Source: an uncultured Lachnospiraceae bacterium (GTDB taxonomy: Bacteria; Bacillota; Clostridia; Lachnospirales; Lachnospiraceae). Taken from it: a stretch of DNA of 64,000 nt. The position numbers were made by a program, and so were the translations under genes. The stretch lies in assembly GCA_900550475.1 (NCBI GenBank), contig URSA01000008.1, positions 62,001-126,000 of the forward strand. The letters run 5' to 3'. Position 1 is the stretch's first letter. Each line of letters opens with the position of its first letter. Below, piece after piece: positions 1 through 7,700 of this stretch. The notes under the pieces were generated by a model that made no database searches, was not told the origin of the DNA, and saw only the letters and a list, made by a program, of their open reading frames with translations.

Positions 1-1
1 G

Positions 2-1039
2 AAAGCGGAGGAATCAGAATGGGAAAGAATGCGCGAGGGGACACAGCAGGAGAACCCGGAGGGAGAGGGACAAAGAAGCAAAATTCCGGACTTTTCCGAT
101 GTGTCCGGTCAGGAGGTGGCGCGGAGAGCTGCGGAGGTTGCAGCGGCAGGTTTTCACCATATTCTGTTTGCAGGGGCGCCGGGAGCGGGGAAAACCATGA
201 TTGCAAAAAGAATCCCGGGAATTTTGCCTCCCATGTCTTGGGAGGAGCGGCTGGAGGTTGCCAGCATTTACAGCATTGCGGGTAAGTATGGGAATGGAAA
301 TATGGGGGAGGAAATGTCGCGGCCGTTTCTGGCACCGCATCATACGCTGTCCCCGCAGGCACTTGCCGGAGGTGGCAGGATTCCAGCACCGGGTCTGTTG
401 TCCTTGGCGCACCGCGGTGTACTCTTTTTGGACGAGCTGCCGGAGTTTTCGCAGGCATCCTTGGAGGTGCTGCGTCAGCCGCTGGAGGAGAAAAAGGTGC
501 AGATCGCCAGAAGCAGGGGAACCTATGTCTATCCGGCAGATTTCATGCTGGTGTGCGCCATGAATCCGTGTCCGTGCGGCTTTTTCCCGGACAAAAACCG
601 CTGCACCTGTACGGAACCGGAGATCCGAAGGTATCTGGGAAAACTCTCCGGGCCGGTCTTGGATCGGATTGATATTGTCACGGAGGTTTCTCCGGTTAAG
701 ATGAAGGAATTGTCCGGCGGTGGTGAGTCCACCGGAAAGATCAGGGAACGTGTTATGAAAGCAAGAGACCGGCAAAAGCTCCGGTATCAGGGGACTTGTT
801 ATCGGTTCAATAGTGAACTTGCGGGAAGAGATGTGGAAAAATTCTGTGGGACGGATGAAGAAGGCAGGCGTTTTTTGGAGAAAACCTTTGAGAGCGGGCA
901 TATGAGTGTACGGGCTTATCACAAGGTTCAGAAACTGGCGCGTACCATTGCCGATCTGGAGGGGGATGCGAAGATCAGAAAACCGCATTTGGCGGAGGCA
1001 GTATTTTACAACGAAGCGAGAGGGCGGTTCTGGAAATAA
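2..1039 (+). CDS. YifB/ComM-family Mg-chelatase-like AAA+ ATPase, 3' part
   Basis: The reading frame is open from the window edge, so the N-terminal part lies upstream and only about 345 C-terminal residues are visible. A Walker A motif GAPGAGKT is encoded near 170-195 and a Walker B segment VLFLDELPEF near 418-445. The Mg_chelatase and Mg_chelatase_C domains follow, with the conserved CAMNPCPCG stretch near 553-580. ComM/YifB proteins are hexameric helicases; in naturally competent bacteria ComM promotes branch migration during integration of transforming DNA. The next gene is dprA, the classic neighbour, which supports a role in DNA uptake or recombination. The stop TAA is at 1037-1039. Whether this organism is competent cannot be told from here. 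Confidence 0.93.
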   Translation, partial: KAEESEWERMREGTQQENPEGEGQRSKIPDFSDVSGQEVARRAAEVAAAGFHHILFAGAPGAGKTMIAKRIPGILPPMSWEERLEVASIYSIAGKYGNGNMGEEMSRPFLAPHHTLSPQALAGGGRIPAPGLLSLAHRGVLFLDELPEFSQASLEVLRQPLEEKKVQIARSRGTYVYPADFMLVCAMNPCPCGFFPDKNRCTCTEPEIRRYLGKLSGPVLDRIDIVTEVSPVKMKELSGGGESTGKIRERVMKARDRQKLRYQGTCYRFNSELAGRDVEKFCGTDEEGRRFLEKTFESGHMSVRAYHKVQKLARTIADLEGDAKIRKPHLAEAVFYNEARGRFWK

Positions 1040-1100
1040 GTCTGATATGCAGCTAGGGAGTGGGGGAAACTTGATTCGACAGATCGGGAGGAGAAATATT

Positions 1101-2483
1101 ATGGAGAAAAGTTTTGAGTTGCGGCGGGAATGGATGGAGGAACAGCAGCCCTTTGCCTGCTGGCTGCACGGGGCGGCGGGGAATGGAGGTAAGTGGAAGG
1201 AAAAACTGCTTGTCACGCTTGGAACGCCGCAGGAAGTTTATCGTGCGGACAAAGAGACGTTGGAGAAACTTGTGGGAGCGGAGAGGGCGGCGCGGTTGTG
1301 TGCGGCAAGGGGGAAGGATGTGCGGAAAGCGTATGAAGACATGCAAAACTGTGGAATTGTCTTTTATCCATTTTATCATCCGGAATATCCGAAACGGCTT
1401 CTTGATATCCCGGACAGACCCTTTGGTGTGTATGTGAAAGGGAAAATAAGGGACGATGGTCCGCGGGTCGCAGTGGTAGGCGCACGGGACTGCTCGCCCT
1501 ATGGAAGCTATGTGGCAGAAACGTTTGCCCGGGGGCTGGCAGAAATGGGGCTGCTTGTCGTCAGTGGCATGGCTAGGGGAATTGATGGAATTGCACAGAA
1601 GGCGGCATTGGACGCAAACGGGAGTACCTGCGCTGTGCTGGGATGTGGCGTTGATATTTGCTATCCGGCATCAAATGAAGCACTGTATCGGGAAATTTGC
1701 AGTAATGGTGTCGTCCTGTCGGAATATCCCCCCGGCACGAAGCCACAGCCCTCGTTGTTTCCGCCGCGAAACAGAATCATAAGCGGGCTTGCAGATGCGG
1801 TGCTGGTCGTGGAGGCGCGCAGAAAGAGCGGAACATCAATCACGGTGGACATGGCATTGGAGCAGGGAAAAGAGGTCTTTGTCATACCGGGAAGAATCAC
1901 AGACAGACTGAGCGATGGGTGCAACAATCTACTCTTGCAGGGCGCCACGATCGCATTGTCCCCCGCACAGGTGGCAGAGGAAATCCGGACGATCTGGGAG
2001 CAGAACAGGTGGCAGAGAAAGGATAGGGAGGAAATGCGGGACGACAACATAACAGAAGTATTTTGGAAGCGGAAAGATGCGAAAAATGTATGGTCAAGCT
2101 ACGCGGAGAACGACTGTCGGTGTGAAAGCGAAAATGGCAAGCACGGAGCTGGAGAAATTGAGGTGGGAAGTCAAATAGATTGTTCGGATGAGGAGCAGGG
2201 AGATAGACGGGGAAAAGGAAAAAGGTATCGAAGGAAAGATAAAAGCGTGATCACCTTACAGCGAGGTGCGAGGATGGCGGCTCTGAATGAATTGGATCAG
2301 GCGTTGTTGTCTCTTCTGGACTTTTATCCAATCTCTATTGACCGACTCAGAACGGAAATGCAAACGAAGGATGCGCTATGCAGCATGACACTGTCTCAGA
2401 CATACGAGAAACTGATTTCTCTTGAGAGTGAAGGTTACATAAAGCAGGAGGGAGGATACATCTCCTTAACGCAACCGTTCTGA
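1101..2483 (+). CDS. dprA: DNA-processing protein DprA
   Basis: This is a 460-residue DprA/Smf protein that binds single-stranded DNA and loads RecA on incoming DNA. The Rossmann-like DprA domain starts with VAVVGARDCSPYGSY near residue 123. It contains SGMARGIDG, LGCGVDICYP and the very conserved PPRNRIISGL near 220-230, then VEARRKSGTSIT. A poorly conserved charged linker (about 300-385) separates it from a C-terminal winged-helix domain (about 393-460). The ATG at 1101 is chosen because GGGAGGAG lies about 9 bases upstream; the frame is open further 5' but overlaps yifB. The protein is longer than many DprA proteins (around 290-370 residues) because of the linker and the DprA winged helix. 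topA, a common downstream neighbour, is absent. Confidence 0.95.
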   Translation: MEKSFELRREWMEEQQPFACWLHGAAGNGGKWKEKLLVTLGTPQEVYRADKETLEKLVGAERAARLCAARGKDVRKAYEDMQNCGIVFYPFYHPEYPKRLLDIPDRPFGVYVKGKIRDDGPRVAVVGARDCSPYGSYVAETFARGLAEMGLLVVSGMARGIDGIAQKAALDANGSTCAVLGCGVDICYPASNEALYREICSNGVVLSEYPPGTKPQPSLFPPRNRIISGLADAVLVVEARRKSGTSITVDMALEQGKEVFVIPGRITDRLSDGCNNLLLQGATIALSPAQVAEEIRTIWEQNRWQRKDREEMRDDNITEVFWKRKDAKNVWSSYAENDCRCESENGKHGAGEIEVGSQIDCSDEEQGDRRGKGKRYRRKDKSVITLQRGARMAALNELDQALLSLLDFYPISIDRLRTEMQTKDALCSMTLSQTYEKLISLESEGYIKQEGGYISLTQPF

Positions 2484-2519
2484 GGTGGTATTTATTTTGC
2501 AACATCAAAACTGCGGCAA

Positions 2520-2690
2520 GGGTACAGGAGAGGAAAAAGTGTAATCTGTACCCGGTTTGAACAGGAAAAACGACAGAGAACGGGTACAGGAGCAGGAAAA
2601 TGGTCGTCTGTACCCGATTTGAGCAGGAAATCGGACGGAAACCGGGTACAGGAGAAAGAAAAGTGCCATTTGTACCCTTGTGGAGCAGTA
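2520..2690. repeat. Three tandem 62-bp units, each with an 8-bp inverted repeat
   Basis: The units begin at 2520, 2582 and 2644, an exact 62-bp period. Each starts with GGGTACAG, has an 18-nt purine-rich spacer and then CTGTACCC (TTGTACCC in the third), giving inverted repeats at 2520-2553, 2582-2615 and 2644-2677. A less conserved tail (TTTGAACAGGAAA-like) fills the rest of each unit. The array lies between dprA and a lipoprotein gene in the only stretch over 300 bases (2484-2815) without a gene; apart from the array and a weak -10-like TATAGT at 2750 I see nothing in it. There is no T-run after the hairpins, so they are not simple terminators. A protein-binding operator array or an intergenic repeat family is possible. 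Confidence 0.85.
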
Positions 2691-2815
2691 TGGAGGAGGG
2701 GGAGGCAAGTCGACAGATGCGTAAGGTGGAAATGGAAACAGGATTGTGGTATAGTGATAGTGGTGGCGTTGACAAATGATCTGCACGCGAGGCAGAAGGC
2801 AACTATGGAGAAAGG

Positions 2816-3442
2816 ATGAAAATGGGAGCAATGCAGACTAAAAAAACAGGAGCAAGAAGAGGCGGGAGATTTCAAGCTATGCGGCTGCTCATGGTGATGG
2901 TTTTGATGTTAGGGGCGCTGTGTATCAGCGGTTGTTCCCTTGACTATACAGATCAGGCGGATATGGGAGCCTTTTCCTTGGCTTACGGCAAAAGGCAGGC
3001 ATTTATCAATGAATACCGATGGGACGGCAGTGAAGAAAACAGAGTGATCAGGATTCCTGAGGAATATGAGGGAAGGAAAGTTACGGCGTTAGGCGGGTAT
3101 TTTGGAAGAGGGCTTCCTATGCCGTTCTATATCGACATGCAGGAGGCCTATGGGAACGGAAAGACAGAGAGCGACTGGGGCAGTCAGGATTATACGGTGG
3201 ACGCAGATGAGATAATCTATGAGGATTTTACACTGATCCTCGGGGCAGGTATAAAGGATGTGGAATATGTCATAGCAACCGTGAAATTCAAGGATGAGAA
3301 CGCGGTGGTGGCGGTGGTTCCGAGAGTGTATGTTGTATGTGACGAAAACAATAAGACCTATTATTCGCAAGACGGGAAGCTCTATCACAGGCAGGACGGA
3401 ACACTGGTGGAGGAGCTGTTTTATACGCAGGAGGAAGAATAG
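2816..3442 (+). CDS. Putative lipoprotein of unknown function
   Basis: This encodes about 208 residues with a long basic N-region, a hydrophobic stretch (LLMVMVLMLGALC) and a lipobox ISGC with Cys at about position 40, so it should be a lipid-anchored extracytoplasmic protein. The rest has no domain I recognise: it is acidic, rich in Tyr and Asp, and probably beta-structured. The start could be ATG 2816, directly after GGAGAAAGG, or ATG 2822, which has better spacing from that site. It follows the 62-bp hairpin array, which could regulate it. It is preceded by a gap of more than 300 bases and is therefore probably monocistronic. Confidence 0.75.
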   Translation: MKMGAMQTKKTGARRGGRFQAMRLLMVMVLMLGALCISGCSLDYTDQADMGAFSLAYGKRQAFINEYRWDGSEENRVIRIPEEYEGRKVTALGGYFGRGLPMPFYIDMQEAYGNGKTESDWGSQDYTVDADEIIYEDFTLILGAGIKDVEYVIATVKFKDENAVVAVVPRVYVVCDENNKTYYSQDGKLYHRQDGTLVEELFYTQEEE

Positions 3443-3444
3443 CC

Positions 3445-3528
3445 TGCAAAAGCGGAAACGTTACATGTAAAAGCAGAGACGCAGCACGCAAAAGGTTGAT
3501 GTGTTACGTAGAAAGAGCAGAGACACAG
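3445..3528. repeat. Degenerate 21-bp tandem repeat
   Basis: Four consecutive 21-bp segments start at 3445, 3466, 3487 and 3508 and share a core like TGCAAAAGCGGAAAC. The pattern decays into similar AAAAGCGGAAG and AAAAGTGCGGCA segments until about 3610. No start codon with a ribosome binding site gives a convincing gene. The stretch lies between the lipoprotein stop and the ispG promoter region. Confidence 0.45.
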
Positions 3529-3640
3529 AGTGAAAGAAACGGAAGGCACTGCAAACAAAAGCGGAAGTGTGGTATGCAAAGCAAAAGTGCGGCATACAAA
3601 AAAGGCGGCAGAAAGAGCTATGGCGTGAATGCGGCAGCTG

Positions 3641-3649
3641 TGCTACAAT
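3641..3649 (+). promoter_or_regulatory. Possible extended -10 promoter for ispG-polC
   Basis: TGC followed by TACAAT matches an extended -10 element (TGn-TATAAT) 43 bases before the ispG start. No good -35 hexamer is visible, which extended -10 promoters tolerate. Confidence 0.4.
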
Positions 3650-3691
3650 GAAAAGGCCGAGCGGGTTTAGCCGGCGCGTGGAGGAGAGAAG

Positions 3692-4747
3692 ATGTATCGG
3701 GATCATACAAGGACAGTGAAGATAGGGGACAGAGTGATCGGCGGGGGCAACCCGGTGCTGATCCAGTCCATGACAAATACGCCGACGGAGGATGTGGAGG
3801 CTACCGTGGCGCAGATCAAGAGGCTCGAGAAAGCGGGATGCGAGATTATCCGCTGTACCGTGCCGACCATGGAGGCGGCGCTTGCACTTAAAGAGATAAA
3901 AAAGCAGATAAAGATTCCGCTGGTTGCGGACATACACTTCGACTACAAAATGGCGATTGCCGCCATGGAGAACGGCGCTGATAAGATCAGAATCAATCCG
4001 GGAAATATCGGCAGCAGGGACAGGGTACTTGCAGTGGTAAAAGAGGCAAGGGACAGACAGATTCCTATCCGGGTCGGCGTAAACAGCGGCTCGCTTGAAA
4101 AAAATCTGATTGAAAAATACGGCGGTGTGACAGCGGAGGGGATTGTGGAGAGCGCACTTGACAAGGTGCATCTGATTGAAGATATGGGATATGACAATCT
4201 GGTGATCAGCATCAAGTCCTCGGATGTGTGTATGTGCGTGAAGGCACATGAGCTTCTGGCGAAGGAGACAGCTTACCCGCTGCATGTGGGGATTACGGAG
4301 TCCGGTACGGTCTGGTCGGGAAACATCAAGTCCGGCGTGGGACTGGGAATCATTTTGTATCAGGGAATCGGCGACACGGTACGTGTTTCCCTGAGTGGAG
4401 ATCCGGTGGAGGAGGTCAAGTCCGCCAAGCTGATCCTGCGCACGCTCGGACTCAGAAAGGGCGGTGTGGAAGTGGTGTCCTGTCCTACCTGCGGACGAAC
4501 CAAGATCAATCTCATTGAACTGGCAAATCAGGTGGAGACTTTGGTGGCGGATTATCCCCTTGATATCAAGGTTGCGGTCATGGGCTGCGTTGTCAACGGA
4601 CCCGGTGAGGCGAGAGAGGCGGATATCGGGATCGCAGGCGGCATCGGAGAAGGTATTCTTATCAAAAAAGGCGAGGTTATCAAGAAAGTGCCGGAAGCGC
4701 AGTTATTGAATGTGTTGAAGGAAGAATTGGATCATTGGCATGAGTAA
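3692..4747 (+). CDS. ispG: 4-hydroxy-3-methylbut-2-enyl diphosphate synthase (flavodoxin)
   Basis: This 351-residue protein is IspG (GcpE), the [4Fe-4S] enzyme that converts methylerythritol cyclodiphosphate to HMBPP in the MEP isoprenoid pathway. The N-terminal TIM-barrel half carries GNPVLIQSMTNT and ADIHFDYKMA. The C-terminal half carries the cluster cysteines in CPTCGRT (about 264-267) and GCVVNGPGEA (about 298). GGAGGAGAG lies a few bases before ATG 3692. Its last 8 bases overlap the polC start, so the two genes are surely co-transcribed and probably translationally coupled. dxr, another MEP gene, lies in the rseP operon 12 kb away; in many Firmicutes ispG-polC directly follows rseP, so this arrangement is a local shuffle. 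Confidence 0.97.
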   Translation: MYRDHTRTVKIGDRVIGGGNPVLIQSMTNTPTEDVEATVAQIKRLEKAGCEIIRCTVPTMEAALALKEIKKQIKIPLVADIHFDYKMAIAAMENGADKIRINPGNIGSRDRVLAVVKEARDRQIPIRVGVNSGSLEKNLIEKYGGVTAEGIVESALDKVHLIEDMGYDNLVISIKSSDVCMCVKAHELLAKETAYPLHVGITESGTVWSGNIKSGVGLGIILYQGIGDTVRVSLSGDPVEEVKSAKLILRTLGLRKGGVEVVSCPTCGRTKINLIELANQVETLVADYPLDIKVAVMGCVVNGPGEAREADIGIAGGIGEGILIKKGEVIKKVPEAQLLNVLKEELDHWHE

Positions 4748-7700
4748 ATTATTTTCTGAAGTGTTTCCCACCCTGAAACTGGACAGCCAGACTGGGCAGC
4801 AGTTTGAACAGGTGGAAGTAGAGAGAGTGACATCAACGACCCGCAGGGATTATCTGCGGGTTTATATTACCAGCGGGCATCTGATTGAGAAGCATGCGGT
4901 ACGAAAAATAGAAGAAGAGATCAAGAAACAGTTATTTCCACAGGCAGCCATGACGGTTCGTGTGTTTGAACATTTTACGCTGTCGGCCCAGTATACGCCC
5001 GAAACACTGTGGGAGATGTACAAGGAGAGTATCCATGAGGAAATCAGGGAGTACGATCATGTATTATACAGTGCGCTGAAGGGAGCGGATATCCGTTTTG
5101 AAGAGAAGGGCAGAATGGAGCTTGCAGTGCCGGATTCCGTCCTGATCCGTGACAAGGCGGAGGAGATGGTACGCATTCTGGAGAAGATTTTTAACGAGAG
5201 ATGCGGCATTCTGACTACGGTGGCGCTTTCTTACAAGGAGGCGGCGGAGAGCCGTTTTGAAGAAGAATCGGAGCAGAAGATTGCGCTTCAGGTGGCACAG
5301 ATTTCAGCAAGGCTCCGGGGACTTGAGGGCGAAGGAAACGGCGGGGAGCCGGGCGGAGCACAAGCGGAAAACGGATATGAGGGCGGCAACGGAAGCGGAC
5401 AGAGCGGAAGCGGAGCGGGTGCAGGAAACGGACAGAACGGAAGCGGAGCAGGTGCAGGAGGCGGACAGAACGGAACCGGACAGAGCGGAAGCGGAGCGGG
5501 TGCAGGAAACGGACAGAACGGAATCGGAACGGGTACAGGAAAAGGACAATACGGAGCCGGAGCAGGCACAGGAAGCGGGAAGAACGGAACCGGACAGAGC
5601 GGTGCAGGAAACGGACAAAATGGCACAGGAGCCGGACGGGGACAGGGCGGATTCGGACAGGGCAGGACGGCAGCAGGCTTTGACGGTAACGGCAAAGGAT
5701 TCAAGCGGGAGAACGGGGACTTTAAGCGTGGAATCAAGCGCTCCGATAATCCTGATGTGCTGTACGGCAGGGATTTTGAAGAAGAGGCAATGAAGATCGA
5801 GGACGTCATCGGCGAGATGGGCGAGGTGGTGATCCGCGGCAAGATCATGAATTTTGACAAGCGGGAGATCAAGAATGAGAAGACCATTCTCTTTTTTGAT
5901 GTGACGGATTTCTCGGATACCATGACGGTAAAGATCTTTGTCCCGAATGCGTTTGTAGGCGAGCTTTCCGACGCATTGAAGCCCGGCAGCTTTATCAAGA
6001 TCAAGGGAATCGCCATGATGGATAAGTTTGACCATGAGCTTACCATCGGCTCCATCGCGGGCATCAAGCGGATCCCCGATTTTACCACAAGCCGTATGGA
6101 CACCTCCGTCCGGAAGCGTGTGGAGCTGCACTGTCATACCAAGATGAGCGATATGGACGGTGTTTCCGAGGCAAAGGACATTGTCAAGCGCGCGTACAAG
6201 TGGGGACACCCTGCGATCGCAATCACGGATCACGGCGTGGTGCAGGGGTTTACCGACGCAAACCATGTGTGGGACGATCTGTGGGGAGCGGAAAAAAAGA
6301 AACGCAAGGAAAACGGAGAGGAGAACCCTGACAAGCAGGATTTCTTCAAGGTGATCTACGGGGTGGAGGCATATCTTGTTGATGACTTAAAGGAGATTGT
6401 GACCGGCGACAAGGGCCAGTCTCTGGAGGAGACCTATGTGGTGTTCGATATTGAGACCACAGGATTCTCTCCGGTGAACAACCGCATAATCGAGATCGGC
6501 GCGGTGAAGGTGAGGGGGACGGAAATCCTTGACCGGTTTTCTACCTTTGTGAACCCCAAGGTGCCGATTCCGTTTGAAATTGAGAAGCTGACCGGCATCA
6601 ACGACACCATGGTTGCGGATGCACCGGAGATTACGGAGGTATTGCCGCAGTTTCTTGCGTTCTGTGAGGATGCGGTTCTGGTTGCGCACAACGCTTCCTT
6701 TGACATGAGCTTTATTATCGAAAATTCCGTAAGGCAGGGGTATCCCACGGACTATACCTATGTGGATACCATGATCATTTCAAGAGTGCTGCTTCCCCAC
6801 CAGAACAAGCACACGCTGGATGCACTGTGCAAGGTGTTTGACATCTCTCTGGAAAATCATCACCGGGCGGTGGATGATGCGGAGGCGACCGCGCATATCT
6901 TCCTGAAATTTTTATCCATGCTCAGGGAGGAGAAGGTGACCACACTGGCGGAGCTTAACACCTTTGCAAAGCCGTCCGTGGAGAACATCAGCAGACTGCA
7001 CCCGTATCACTGTATCATCCTTGCAAAAAATGATCTGGGGCGGATCAACCTGTATCGGTTGATTTCCATGTCCCATCTGAAATATTTTAACCGTCAGCCC
7101 AAGATACCGAAGAGTGAAGTGTTAAAACTGAGGGATGGGCTGATCATCGGCAGCGCCTGCGAGGCGGGAGAATTGTACCGGGCGCTCTTGGAGGGCAGGG
7201 CGGATTCCGACATTGCCCGGATCGTGAGCTTTTATGATTATTTGGAGATCCAGCCCTGCGGCAACAATCAGTTTATGATTGCGTCACCGAAGCATCCGAA
7301 TATCAATTCCATCGAAGATATTCAGGAGATGAACCGCAAGGTGGTGAGGCTGGGAGAGCAGTTCAACAAGCCTGTGGTGGCGACCTGTGATGTGCATTTT
7401 CTGGATCCCGAGGATGAGGTGTACCGCAGGATCATCATGGCGGGAAAGGGCTTTGATGATGCAGACAATCAGGCGCCCCTCTTCCTGCGCACCACGGAGG
7501 AGATGCTTGCGGAGTTTGCCTATCTGGGTGACGATAAGGCGGAGGAGATTGTCATAACCAACACGAACCTGATTGCGGATATGATTGAGACAATCGCACC
7601 TGTCAGACCCGATAAGTGTCCGCCGGTCATTCCGGACTCGGACAAAACACTGACGGATATCTGCTACAACCGCGCCCATGAGCTGTATGGCAAGGAACTT

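Noticed and set aside
2520..2690. CRISPR array
   Set aside because: Only three units, imperfect, with similar rather than unique spacers, and no cas genes in the window.
2492..2875. Minus-strand frames over the 62-bp array
   Set aside because: Three overlapping frames all encode the same Phe/Pro/Cys-rich repeat text because the array lacks stops; no start site or protein family supports any of them.
3445..3650. Short basic open frame after the lipoprotein (reading CKSRDAARKRLMC)
   Set aside because: No start codon with ribosome site at a sensible place and composition is repeat-driven; the extended -10 of ispG lies at its end.
5257..5793. 178-codon +1-shifted open frame in the polC repeat (ERVQETDRTE-type repeats)
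   Set aside because: The repeat is open in several frames because its period is a multiple of three; flanking PolC domains fix the real frame.
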